64,000 bases of DNA. Source: Aquimarina atlantica (GTDB lineage Bacteria > Bacteroidota > Bacteroidia > Flavobacteriales > Flavobacteriaceae). A model generated the notes under the pieces. That model saw only the letters and a program-made list of their open reading frames with translations, ran no database searches and was not told the DNA's origin. The DNA lies in the NCBI RefSeq assembly GCF_000626715.1, contig NZ_AQRA01000002.1, positions 434,001 to 498,000 on the forward strand, written 5' to 3'. This document shows positions 27,230-36,390 of this stretch, piece after piece. The position numbers were made by a program, and so were the translations under genes. Position 1 is the stretch's first letter. Each line of letters starts with the position of its first letter.

Positions 27230-28276
27230 TTATTCCCCTATCGGATTCCACCCCTGAGCTTGTATTGCTATCTTTTCGTTTGCTCTGGTCACTAATCCTA
27301 TTCCACTTTTCTCATCTGTTATATGACCTATAACTGTAAGACTGGGATTTGCTTTTATTTTAGGATAATCTTCTTGCTTTATAGTAAATAATAATTCATA
27401 ATCCTCACCACCATTTAGTGCCACTGTTGTGCTATTCATTTTAAATTCTTCGCACGTAGATATCACCGTAGGATCTAATGGGATTTTTTCTTCATATAAA
27501 TTTACACCAACTTTAGATTGAGAACAAAGATGTATTATTTCTGAAGACAATCCATCACTTATATCAATCATACTTGTTGGTTTTACATCTAATGCTTTAA
27601 GAAGCTCTGATATGTCTTTTCGTGCTTCTGGTTTAAGTTGCCTCTCAATAATATAAGTATATTGATCCAGATCTGGTTGCGAATTAGGATTAACCTCATA
27701 AACTTGTTTCTCTCGCTCTAATACCTGAAGTCCCAAATATGCTGCTCCCAAATCACCAGTTACAACCAGAAGGTCATTTTCTTTAGCACCATTACGATAT
27801 ACCAAATCTTCTTCATTTGCATACCCAACAGCCGTAATACTAATAAGTAGTCCTGTTGTCGAAGAAGTTGTATCTCCTCCTACTACATCTACATTATAAA
27901 TCTTTGCAGCAGTTTCAATCCCTGCATATAATTCTTCTAATGCTTCCAAAGGAAATCTGTTTGATACTGCAATAGAAACTGTGATTTGCGATGCTTTTGC
28001 ATTCATAGCATAGACATCAGAAAGATTTACTACTACAGCTTTATACCCTAAATGCTTTAATGGAACATACGACAAATCAAAATGTACTCCTTCTATCAAT
28101 AAATCTGTTGTTAATACGCACTTTTTATTTTCAAAATCCAAAACTGCTGCATCATCCCCAATTCCAAGAGAAGTTGTTTTTTGGTTGATATCAAAATTCT
28201 TGGTCAAATGGTTAATTAGCCCAAATTCTCCTAATTCAGATAGTTGTGTCCTTGGTGTATTCTTGTCTTCAATCAT
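27230..28276 (-). CDS. thiL: Thiamine-monophosphate kinase
   Basis: 348 residues. It phosphorylates thiamine monophosphate with ATP to give thiamine diphosphate, the last step of the pathway, in the cytoplasm. Landmarks in order are GIGDDAAV (Mg-ATP binding), TTDLLIEGVHFD, VVGGDTTSS, VTGDLGAA, the DISDGLSSE motif, and GGEDYELLF near the end. It stands alone, with no other thi genes and no TPP riboswitch. An exact -7 element (28281-28288) lies so close to the ATG that the message may be leaderless. Confidence 0.95.
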   Translation of the reverse strand: MIEDKNTPRTQLSELGEFGLINHLTKNFDINQKTTSLGIGDDAAVLDFENKKCVLTTDLLIEGVHFDLSYVPLKHLGYKAVVVNLSDVYAMNAKASQITVSIAVSNRFPLEALEELYAGIETAAKIYNVDVVGGDTTSSTTGLLISITAVGYANEEDLVYRNGAKENDLLVVTGDLGAAYLGLQVLEREKQVYEVNPNSQPDLDQYTYIIERQLKPEARKDISELLKALDVKPTSMIDISDGLSSEIIHLCSQSKVGVNLYEEKIPLDPTVISTCEEFKMNSTTVALNGGEDYELLFTIKQEDYPKIKANPSLTVIGHITDEKSGIGLVTRANEKIAIQAQGWNPIGE

Positions 28277-28280
28277 TTTG

Positions 28281-28288
28281 CAAAGGTA
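28281..28288 (-). promoter_or_regulatory. -7 promoter element directly before thiL
   Basis: On the minus strand this reads TACCTTTG, an exact TAnnTTTG. Only four bases separate it from the A of the thiL ATG, so transcription would begin at or near the start codon. A TTG lies 16 bases upstream, slightly closer than usual. Confidence 0.4.
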
Positions 28289-28424
28289 GGTAACAAAGTG
28301 ATTTCAATTCATAAAAAACTTCTGATTTTTCGGCATTCTATACCTAATATAGAAGTCTTACGGCTTTGGGATATTAAAACAATACTCAAAAAAGTTTAGT
28401 ACATTTATTAAAATTGAAAACAAT

Positions 28425-29675
28425 ATGAAAAGGTATTTTATGTGCAATTTGTTATTATTTACAACTCTTATAGGCTGTAGTAGTGACGATAATGGCAATG
28501 ATGTTTTTAATAACCCATCTGTTGCTACAAATGATGTTAAATCTGGTCCCTGTGAAAATGGCCTTGCCGGTGGGTTTTATCCCTGTAACGGATATGATCT
28601 GATCACCAGAATATCACTAACAGAAATGTCTGCAGGTACAGCCAATGATAGTTGGGGATGGACAGATTCACAAAGCGGTAAGGAATATGCTGTGATAGGA
28701 CTAGACAACGGTACAGCGTTCATAGATATTTCTACACCTAATAGTCCAATCTATTTAGGTAAATTACCAACCGCAACTGTAAATAGTCCCTGGAGAGATG
28801 TAAAAGTCTATCAAAATCATGCTTTTATCGTAAGCGAAGCTACTAATCATGGAATGCAGGTTTTTGATCTTACAAGGTTGCGAAATGTAACAAATCCTCC
28901 TCAAACTTTTAATGCAGATGTATATTTTACCGATTTTGGAAGTGCACATAATATTGTCATTAACGAAGATTCTGGATTTGCATATGCAGTAGGAACAAGT
29001 AGATCTGGAACGTATCGAGGAGGTCCTGTATTTATTAATATACAAGATCCCAAAAACCCAATAGCAGCAGGAGGGTTTCTTTCTACAGGAGATAGAGCCT
29101 ATAGCCATGATGCACAAGTAGTTAATTACCAAGGACCTGATACAGATTATAGCAATAAAGAAATATTAATTGGTAGTAATGAGATCGAGGTTGTAATCGC
29201 AGATATTACAGATAAAAACAATCCTGTCACTATATCTACTATTAAATATACAGACGTAGGATATACTCATCAAGGATGGTTTACAGAAGATATGAGATAT
29301 TTTATATTAGGTGACGAAACCGACGAACAAGAAGTTGGGTTTAATACAAAAACTATTGTTTTTGATTTTGAAGATCTTGATAATCCTAAGTTTCATATGA
29401 ATTATACAGGTCCTACTGCAGCCGTAGATCATAATGGCTATGTAAAAGGCAACCTGTTTTATCTGGCAAACTATAGAGCTGGAGTTAGAATACTGGATAT
29501 TTCTGATATCGGAAATAAAAATATGACAGAAATAGGCTTTTTTGATACTTTCCCATCTAGTGATAGTGCTAATTTTAATGGGGTATGGAATGTATATCCT
29601 TATTTTGAAAGTGGAAATATTGTAATTAGTGATATCCAAGGAGGGTTTTTATTGATTAGAAAGAGTACTCCTTGA
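28425..29675 (+). CDS. Choice-of-anchor-B family lipoprotein
   Basis: 416 residues. The lipoprotein signal ends LIGCSSDD (Cys18). The rest is the choice-of-anchor-B domain: NGLAGGFYPCNGYDL, SWGWTDSQSGKEYA, GTAFIDISTPN, NHGMQVFDLTRLR, YTHQGWFTEDMRYF and a closing GGFLLIRK. It is a beta-propeller built from LVIVP-like repeats, normally attached to varied anchoring signals. Here the anchor is a lipid. It is a close sibling of the N-terminal 390 residues of the next gene, which uses T9SS instead. Function of the family is not established. Confidence 0.92.
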   Translation: MKRYFMCNLLLFTTLIGCSSDDNGNDVFNNPSVATNDVKSGPCENGLAGGFYPCNGYDLITRISLTEMSAGTANDSWGWTDSQSGKEYAVIGLDNGTAFIDISTPNSPIYLGKLPTATVNSPWRDVKVYQNHAFIVSEATNHGMQVFDLTRLRNVTNPPQTFNADVYFTDFGSAHNIVINEDSGFAYAVGTSRSGTYRGGPVFINIQDPKNPIAAGGFLSTGDRAYSHDAQVVNYQGPDTDYSNKEILIGSNEIEVVIADITDKNNPVTISTIKYTDVGYTHQGWFTEDMRYFILGDETDEQEVGFNTKTIVFDFEDLDNPKFHMNYTGPTAAVDHNGYVKGNLFYLANYRAGVRILDISDIGNKNMTEIGFFDTFPSSDSANFNGVWNVYPYFESGNIVISDIQGGFLLIRKSTP

Positions 29676-29971
29676 AAACATAATACCCCTTATCTCTTTA
29701 TACGAATTATATAATTCTGATTTAAAGTTCAGATCGACCTATATCAATTTTGATTAATTAAAAAAATGTACTCTTTTTAATGTAATTTCTCATTTTTTAA
29801 CTCATAATTATGTGAAAAAATGTTAAAAATAGTTAAAATAATACAAACTATATATATAATTCACAAATACCTATACATAAAATCGATAAATTCGTTAATT
29901 ATTTAAAAACTAAACTATTAGCATATGACATAAACTTCAATTTCTAATTAACTCTTAAAACCACAAACTCA

Positions 29972-32674
29972 ATGAAAAATCTAATTACTCTTCTACTGAT
30001 ATTATCAGTAGTATTCTCTTATGGTCAGACCCCTTGTCAAAACGGGCTGGCAGGTTCTTACCCTTGTAAAGATTACGATTTAATGTCTCACATCACGCTA
30101 TCTCAAATGAGTGCCGGAGCCGGTAACGATAGCTGGGGGTGGACAGATCCACAAAATGGTAATGAATACGCAATTATTGGTTTAAATAACGGAACCGCAT
30201 TTATTGATATTTCGAATCCAACTAATCCCGTTTATCTTGGTAAATTACCAACAGCTACCTCTAATAGTACTTGGAGAGATGTAAAAGTGTATAAAAATCA
30301 TGCTTTTATAGTAAGTGAAGCTTCTAATCACGGAATGCAGGTTTTTGACCTTACAAGATTACGTAACGTAGCAAATCCTCCTCAAACTTTTACTGCTGAT
30401 AAAAGATACACAGAATTCGGTAATGCGCACAACATTGTAATTAATGAAGATTCTGGATATGCCTATGTTGTAGGGGCTCAAAGAAATTCTGGCCCTTATA
30501 AAGGAGGACCTCTTTTTATTAACATTCAGGATCCAAAAAACCCAACCAATGCCGGAGGACTTTTATCTAGTGGTCAACGCGCATATACTCATGATGCCCA
30601 GGTTATTACTTATAATGGTCCGGATAGCGACTATACAGGAAAAGAGATTCTTATTGGCAGTAATGAAATTGAAATCGTAATAGCAGATATTACCAATAAA
30701 TCAAATCCTAAAACAATATCAACTATAAAATATTCTGATGTTAAATACACGCATCAGGGATGGTTTACAGAAGATCTGAAATATTTCATATTGGGAGATG
30801 AGCTCGATGAACAAGGAGTTGGTTTTAATACAAAAACTATTGTTTTTGATTTTCAAGATTTAGATAATCCAAAATTTCATTTTAATTATTTTGGCCCTAC
30901 ACCGGCTACAGATCATAATGGATATGTAAAAGGTAATTTATTCTACTTGGCAAATTATAGAGCAGGGATAAGAGTTCTAGATATTTCTAATATTGCAACC
31001 AAAACCATGACAGAGGTGGGGTTCTTTGATACTTATACCTCTAGTAATAGTGTAACTATGGATGGTGTGTGGAATGTATATCCCTATTTCAATAGTGGAA
31101 ACATTGTTGTAAGTGATATTCAGGGAGGGTTTTTCTTAATACGAAAAAGTGCACCTGCAGTATGTCAGGCAACCGTTCCTACAGGTGTCGGATCTTCTAA
31201 TATAAATGCAACTTCTGCTACTATTAATTGGACAAGTGTTGCCAATGCGACTTATGATTTAAGATACCGTCAGACCGGTACTTCTTCATGGATAACTAAT
31301 GCCGTGAACGGAACTTCTAATACCATAACTGGCTTGTCTGCCAATACATCTTATGAAGCACAAGTAAGAAGTAAATGTCAAGACGGGACCTCATCTAACT
31401 ACAGTAGTTCTGTTAATTTCACAACTACAGATGTACAAGTGAATTATTGTAATTCTAATGGAAATAGTGTTTCTGACGAATATATTAGTAACGTATCTAT
31501 AGGGAGTATAAACAATACATCTGGTGCATCTAGTGGTGGTTATGCAGACCACACCTCTATATCTACTAATCTTGCAAAAGGCACATCACATACAATTACG
31601 ATTACTCCAACATGGTCAAGTACAGTATACAGTGAAGGGTATAGTGTATGGATCGACTTTAATCAAGATGGTGATTTTGAAGATTCTGGAGAACAAGTAT
31701 GGTCACAAAATGCAACGAGAACTACTCCGGTTAGCGGAACATTTTCAATCCCATCTAGTGCTGCTGCGGTATCGACCAGAATGCGTGTATCTATGAAATA
31801 CAATTCTATCCCAGCACCTTGTGAGTCATTCCCATATGGCGAAGTCGAAGATTACACGGTTACAATCACAGAAGGTAGTGGTGGTGCATGTGCTGGTGGA
31901 GTATCATCATTTCCATACAACGAAAGTTTTGAAAACACTTTAGGCTTATGGACACAATCATCATCAGATGATATCAACTGGACTGTAGACGCTAATGGAA
32001 CTCCATCAAGAAATACAGGACCATCAAGCGCAAATCAAGGAACATATTATCTCTATGTAGAAGCTTCCGGAAATGGAACAGGATTTCCTAATAAGCGAGC
32101 AATACTAACATCTCCTTGTTTTGACCTAAGTGGTACTTCTTCTCCCGCATTTACATTTACATATCACATGTTTGGTGCATCTGATATGGGAAGTATAGCG
32201 GTTGAAGCATCAACAAATGACGGCGCTTCATGGACAAGTATTTGGAATCAAACCGGTAATCAAGGGAATTCCTGGAACACGATTAACCTTGATCTTTCTC
32301 AATATATTGGTGAGGCTCTGAGACTACGATTTAACAGAGTTACAGGATCTACTTGGCAAGCTGATATCGCTATTGATAACATTGCTCTTACCACCAGTGC
32401 TGCTGCTAATTCATCTTTAATTTCAACAGAAGACATCTCTTTTTCGATCTTTCCAAATCCGGTTCAAGGGTCAATCATGAATGTATTTATGGGTGATAAA
32501 AGTACTGCTAACGAAACTTCAAATTTTGAAATCAAAAATTTTGTAGGACAATTAGTAGGCAAAGGAACCGTTAAAAATACAATCGATGTTTCTAATTTGA
32601 AAACAGGAGTTTATTTTTTACAAATTACCGCTAAAAATCAAGGTACAATTACCAAGCGTTTTGTAAAAAAATAA
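29972..32674 (+). CDS. Choice-of-anchor-B protein with FN3, GEVED, MAM-like and T9SS C-terminal domains
   Basis: 900 residues. A Sec signal (1-19, ending SYGQ) is followed by a choice-of-anchor-B propeller (about 20-390) nearly matching the previous gene. Then come a fibronectin type III domain (about 396-486), a GEVED domain (about 490-633, VWIDFNQDGDFED and GEVEDYTV), a MAM-like jelly roll (about 643-806, SFENTLGLW and DIAIDNIAL) and a T9SS type A sorting domain (about 823-900, FSIFPNPV and GVYFLQIT). It should be exported by T9SS to the cell surface or released. It heads the tightly spaced run that ends in the MbnP/MbnH-like pair. Confidence 0.93.
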   Translation: MKNLITLLLILSVVFSYGQTPCQNGLAGSYPCKDYDLMSHITLSQMSAGAGNDSWGWTDPQNGNEYAIIGLNNGTAFIDISNPTNPVYLGKLPTATSNSTWRDVKVYKNHAFIVSEASNHGMQVFDLTRLRNVANPPQTFTADKRYTEFGNAHNIVINEDSGYAYVVGAQRNSGPYKGGPLFINIQDPKNPTNAGGLLSSGQRAYTHDAQVITYNGPDSDYTGKEILIGSNEIEIVIADITNKSNPKTISTIKYSDVKYTHQGWFTEDLKYFILGDELDEQGVGFNTKTIVFDFQDLDNPKFHFNYFGPTPATDHNGYVKGNLFYLANYRAGIRVLDISNIATKTMTEVGFFDTYTSSNSVTMDGVWNVYPYFNSGNIVVSDIQGGFFLIRKSAPAVCQATVPTGVGSSNINATSATINWTSVANATYDLRYRQTGTSSWITNAVNGTSNTITGLSANTSYEAQVRSKCQDGTSSNYSSSVNFTTTDVQVNYCNSNGNSVSDEYISNVSIGSINNTSGASSGGYADHTSISTNLAKGTSHTITITPTWSSTVYSEGYSVWIDFNQDGDFEDSGEQVWSQNATRTTPVSGTFSIPSSAAAVSTRMRVSMKYNSIPAPCESFPYGEVEDYTVTITEGSGGACAGGVSSFPYNESFENTLGLWTQSSSDDINWTVDANGTPSRNTGPSSANQGTYYLYVEASGNGTGFPNKRAILTSPCFDLSGTSSPAFTFTYHMFGASDMGSIAVEASTNDGASWTSIWNQTGNQGNSWNTINLDLSQYIGEALRLRFNRVTGSTWQADIAIDNIALTTSAAANSSLISTEDISFSIFPNPVQGSIMNVFMGDKSTANETSNFEIKNFVGQLVGKGTVKNTIDVSNLKTGVYFLQITAKNQGTITKRFVKK

Positions 32675-32696
32675 TGTCTTTAAAATATACTAACAA

Positions 32697-34061
32697 ATGA
32701 ATCGCTCTAAATTCTTATTCAATATACTTATCATCTGTATTGCAACATCAATTTTGATTGCTTGTGGTAGCGACGATGAAGATAACGTGACACCCGTTCC
32801 TCCTTTAGAAGGGTTTTTGGGTGAAATAGACTGGGTAAAAACATTTGGAGGAAGTAATGAAGATAATGCCCTATCAGTAGTCGAAACTACTGATGGGGGT
32901 TATGTAATTGCCGGATATACCCAAAGCATTGATGGAGACATTACCGATAAAACTGCTCCGGATAGTGATTATTGGTTACTCAAAATAACCAAAGAAGGTG
33001 AAATTTTATGGAGTAAAACTTATGGAGGTTCTGGAGATGAAAGAGGAGAAAAAATCATTCAAACGACAGATGGTGGATATGCCATGGTAGGGTATAGCAG
33101 AAGTGCAGATGAAGATGTTACTGCAAATGCCGGATTACAAGATTATTGGATTGTAAAAACAGATGCTTCTGGAGGTATTCAATGGGAAAAAAGTTTTGGG
33201 TTTCCCGGAATAGACAGAGCTTTTTCTGTTGTACAAACTCGTGATGGCGGGTATTTTATTACAGGTTTTCTCGATGTAACAGCTAGTGGTGGAGAAGGCA
33301 ATGACAACAAAAGTGGTTTTTCAAAACACGGAGTTGGAGAATTCTGGGGTATCAAACTCAATGCTTCTGGAGAAAAAGAATGGCGGCGTTTTTTTGGTGG
33401 CACCAATAATGATCGCAGTTACGATGTAGTACAAACTCAAGATGATGGTTTTATAATGATCGGCTCATCAGAAAGTGTGGATTTTGATATCACCAATAGT
33501 AAAGGAAGTTATGATTTTTGGGCTGTAAAAATTAATAAAGAAGGTACCAAGCTGTGGGAAAAATCATTTGGCGGATCAGAAATCGATGTAGGATATGCCA
33601 TTGCAGCTACTGGTGACGGAAAATTTCTTATTGTAGGAGATTCCAGAAGTGTAGACGGCGATATTTCTAGTGCCAATGGAAATGCTGATCTTTGGTTGAT
33701 ACAAATTGACGGTAATGGTAATCTACTCTGGGAAAAATCATTGGGCGGCACAGCCTTTGATACCGGTAGAGCAATTGCCAAAATGCAAAACGGTGGTTTT
33801 GTTATTACTGGTAACTCTAGAAGTAATGATATTGATGTAGGACAAAACAAAGGACAAAGTGATGTCTGGAGCATGATCATAACTATTAATGGAGAAGTTC
33901 AATGGAAACTGGCTAGCGGTGGTAGCCAAGCAGAATTTGGAGAAGGCTGCATAGAAACAAGCGACAAAAAAGTAATTGTTGTAGGCAACTCTGAAAGTAG
34001 CGACTTTGATATCCCTGCTAATAAGGGATCTAAAGACGTACTAGTAATTAAATATAAATAA
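32697..34061 (+). CDS. Repeat lipoprotein, beta-propeller-like (GGxxxD...DGGY repeats)
   Basis: 454 residues. The lipoprotein signal ends LIACGSDDE (Cys23). About seven repeats of 50-55 residues each read GG-x-x-x-D, then TTDGGYVIAGYT, then DYWLLKI and W-x-K-x-GG, consistent with one closed propeller. Such repeats are common in Bacteroidota secreted proteins of unknown role. It is 22 bases after the choice-of-anchor-B gene and 5 before the MbnP-like gene, so it belongs to the same operon. A binding or scaffold role is likely. No catalytic residues are evident. Confidence 0.85.
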   Translation: MNRSKFLFNILIICIATSILIACGSDDEDNVTPVPPLEGFLGEIDWVKTFGGSNEDNALSVVETTDGGYVIAGYTQSIDGDITDKTAPDSDYWLLKITKEGEILWSKTYGGSGDERGEKIIQTTDGGYAMVGYSRSADEDVTANAGLQDYWIVKTDASGGIQWEKSFGFPGIDRAFSVVQTRDGGYFITGFLDVTASGGEGNDNKSGFSKHGVGEFWGIKLNASGEKEWRRFFGGTNNDRSYDVVQTQDDGFIMIGSSESVDFDITNSKGSYDFWAVKINKEGTKLWEKSFGGSEIDVGYAIAATGDGKFLIVGDSRSVDGDISSANGNADLWLIQIDGNGNLLWEKSLGGTAFDTGRAIAKMQNGGFVITGNSRSNDIDVGQNKGQSDVWSMIITINGEVQWKLASGGSQAEFGEGCIETSDKKVIVVGNSESSDFDIPANKGSKDVLVIKYK

Positions 34062-34066
34062 ACACA

Positions 34067-34834
34067 ATGAAAAATATCATATACATCCTCATAGCAACAT
34101 TAGTAATTGTATCCTCCTGTAAAAATGATGATGATGGAGCAACAAATACTTTCGGAAATGTTATTCTTGATTTTAAAAATACAGTCAATAATAATGGTAT
34201 CGAATTAACTACTGACTCTTATACCAACGCAAGTAATGAAACTTATACCATTTCAGAATTGAAATATATTATAAGCAATATTGTTTTAATTAAAGCTAAC
34301 GGTCAAGAATTTGTATATCCCGTAGACCGAAGCTATTTCTTAATTAACGAAGAGGTTCTAGAAAGCAAAAAAGTGAGTCTTGCCGATATTAGTGCAGGAG
34401 AATATACTAAAATCAAGTTTGGTTTTGGGGTCGACCAATCAAAATATCCACTTAACGGAATGGCAAACTTTATTCCTACAGCGGAAGAAAGCGGAATGTT
34501 ATGGAGTTGGTCTGCAGGATATAAATTCCTTAAATTTGAAGGAACATATACCGTAAATGGTGGAGCTAATACTGATTTTTTAATTCACGTTGGAAGTCAT
34601 GGTACCACTCTGGACAATTATAAGGAAATTACAATCGAATTACCCAGCACTTTGACCATTGAAGAATCAAAATCACCAGAAGTAGCAATTAATGTAGACA
34701 TTGCAAAGATATTTGATGGTACAAATACACATTCATTAGAAGTAAAAAATAGTATTCAGGTAGATGCAGAATTTGCACCAAAAATTGCAGAAAATATAAG
34801 TGCTATGTTTACTGCAACTAGTGTATCTAATTAA
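34067..34834 (+). CDS. MbnP-like lipoprotein (putative copper-binding)
   Basis: 255 residues. The lipoprotein signal ends VSSCKND (Cys18). MbnP-family landmarks are an early VILDFKNTVNN strand, the YTISELKYIISNI block, IKFGFGVD, and MLWSWSAGYKFLKFEG with Trp146 and Trp148. HVGSHG (His174, His178) adds further possible metal ligands. In characterised MbnP proteins a conserved tryptophan is oxidised to kynurenine by the di-heme enzyme MbnH, and this residue helps bind copper. The enzyme's likely homolog is the next gene, 9 bases away. Which Trp corresponds needs alignment. Family assignment is confident; copper binding here is inferred. Confidence 0.85.
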   Translation: MKNIIYILIATLVIVSSCKNDDDGATNTFGNVILDFKNTVNNNGIELTTDSYTNASNETYTISELKYIISNIVLIKANGQEFVYPVDRSYFLINEEVLESKKVSLADISAGEYTKIKFGFGVDQSKYPLNGMANFIPTAEESGMLWSWSAGYKFLKFEGTYTVNGGANTDFLIHVGSHGTTLDNYKEITIELPSTLTIEESKSPEVAINVDIAKIFDGTNTHSLEVKNSIQVDAEFAPKIAENISAMFTATSVSN

Positions 34835-34843
34835 AATAATATT

Positions 34844-35887
34844 TTGAAATTAATATCATATATAGCAATTATCCTTATCGGAACTGCATGTAGCTCTGAT
34901 AAGGATAATTATGTTCCTATCGAAAATAAAAAATTAGAATTTACTATACCCTCAAACTTTCCCGATCCTACCTATAATATAGCGCTTAATCCTCCTACCG
35001 AAAAAGGTTTCGAATTAGGAAAAAAGTTGTTTTATGATGGTCGTCTAGCTTCTGATGGTGTAATTTCTTGTGGTTTTTGTCATATTCAGGATTTTGCATT
35101 TACCCATCATACACATATTGTAAGCCATGGTGTAGGCGGTGCTTTAGGAACTCGTAACGCACAGCCATTACACAATATGGCGTTTATGAAAGAATTTACA
35201 TGGGACGGAGCTGCAATGCATTTAGATCTTCAGCCTATTATACCCATCACTGCAGAGGTAGAAATGAATGAAACCTTCAATAGTATTCTTAAAAAACTAG
35301 AAGAGCAACCAGAATATGTAAAATTATTTGCAGAAGCATTCGAAGATCAAAAAATAAATTCTGATAATATGCTTAAAGCAATTTCTCAGTTTATGATTAT
35401 GATGATTTCGGCAAACACCAAATACGATAAGATTGAAAGAAATGAAGGCTCTGTATTTACGGTAGAAGAAGCTGCTGGTTTCGAACTCTTTAAAACGAAA
35501 TGCGCTTCTTGCCATAAAGGTACATTATTTACAGATCAATCGTATCGTAATAATGGATTACCCATTGACCCTCAATACAATGATATTGGAAGAAAACGTG
35601 TTACGGGATTAACCGAGGATATGCAAAAATTTAAAGTTCCCAGTTTAAGAAATATTGAGCTTACTTTTCCGTACATGCATGATGGCCGATTAAAAACCTT
35701 AGATGATGTTTTAAATCATTATAGTGATGGTATGGTAGATTCTGAAACTTTGGATCCATTGTTTAAAAATCAAAATGGAACTTTGGGAATCCCAATGACA
35801 ACCGAAGAAAAACAGCAAATTATCGCTTTTTTAAAAACACTTACCGATGATGATTATGTAAATGATACTCGTTTTTCAGAATTCTAA
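34844..35887 (+). CDS. MbnH-like di-heme enzyme (cytochrome c peroxidase/MauG family), TTG start
   Basis: 347 residues. The lipoprotein signal is MKLISYIAIILIGTACSSD (Cys16). Two heme c sites are visible: Cys76-Gly-Phe-Cys79-His80 and Cys220-Ala-Ser-Cys223-His224. The FPYMHDGRLKT segment (Tyr277, Met278) lies where the distal ligand of the second heme is expected. The start is TTG at 34844, chosen because no ATG would keep the signal sequence. It is in an operon with the MbnP-like gene, 9 bases upstream, which points to protein-tryptophan oxidation rather than plain peroxidase activity. No terminator is seen before the suf promoter. Confidence 0.9.
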   Translation: MKLISYIAIILIGTACSSDKDNYVPIENKKLEFTIPSNFPDPTYNIALNPPTEKGFELGKKLFYDGRLASDGVISCGFCHIQDFAFTHHTHIVSHGVGGALGTRNAQPLHNMAFMKEFTWDGAAMHLDLQPIIPITAEVEMNETFNSILKKLEEQPEYVKLFAEAFEDQKINSDNMLKAISQFMIMMISANTKYDKIERNEGSVFTVEEAAGFELFKTKCASCHKGTLFTDQSYRNNGLPIDPQYNDIGRKRVTGLTEDMQKFKVPSLRNIELTFPYMHDGRLKTLDDVLNHYSDGMVDSETLDPLFKNQNGTLGIPMTTEEKQQIIAFLKTLTDDDYVNDTRFSEF

Positions 35888-35951
35888 AATGTTTTTCTAT
35901 AGACCATTATAACTTTTACCTATTCTAATATATAGCAGATATATGTTAGGT

Positions 35952-35985
35952 TTTGTGTATAAAATCTACTTATGTAGTATATTTG
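35952..35985 (+). promoter_or_regulatory. Promoter of the suf cluster
   Basis: TTTG at 35952-35955 and an exact -7 element TATATTTG at 35978-35985 are 22 bases apart, within the range reported for flavobacteria. The sufA ATG follows 34 bases later. Confidence 0.6.
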
Positions 35986-36019
35986 CATTTCATTTAGAAT
36001 TAATCTATATTATAAAAGT

Positions 36020-36349
36020 ATGATTAAGGTATCAGACATAGCAAAAAACAAAGTCATCGAGTTGATGAGTGAGGATGGGTATAATGCAGTTACCGACTAT
36101 GTGCGTGTAGGTGTAAAAAGTGGGGGGTGCTCTGGTTTATCATATGATTTAAAATTTGATAAAGCACAACAGGAAGGAGATAAAGTATTTGAAGATAATG
36201 GTGTAAAAATCATTGTAGATAAAAAAAGTTTTCTCTATTTAATCGGTACAACTCTAGAATATTCTGGCGGTTTAAACGGTACCGGTTTTGTGTTTAATAA
36301 TCCAAATGCCAGTAGAACATGTGGCTGTGGAGAAAGTTTTTCCCTTTAA
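36020..36349 (+). CDS. sufA: A-type iron-sulfur carrier protein
   Basis: 109 residues, standard for the HesB/IscA/SufA family. It carries the three conserved cysteines: Cys37 (SGGCSG) and Cys101/Cys103 (RTCGCGES). It accepts a nascent Fe-S cluster from the SufBCD scaffold and passes it to apoproteins in the cytoplasm. First gene of the cluster, 41 bases before sufB, under the promoter at 35952-35985. SufA versus IscA is decided by the neighbourhood. Confidence 0.95.
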   Translation: MIKVSDIAKNKVIELMSEDGYNAVTDYVRVGVKSGGCSGLSYDLKFDKAQQEGDKVFEDNGVKIIVDKKSFLYLIGTTLEYSGGLNGTGFVFNNPNASRTCGCGESFSL

Positions 36350-36390
36350 TCTATAAAAAAAAGTCCTGAATTAATTCTGGGATAAAGAAA

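Noticed and set aside
28277..28424. TPP riboswitch between thiL and the next gene
   Set aside because: No TPP-aptamer core (such as CTGAGA) was seen; ThiL is usually not riboswitch-controlled when alone.
29704..29717. 14-bp palindrome GAATTATATAATTC as an operator
   Set aside because: Pure AT-rich palindromes of this size are expected by chance here; no second copy or adjacent promoter found.
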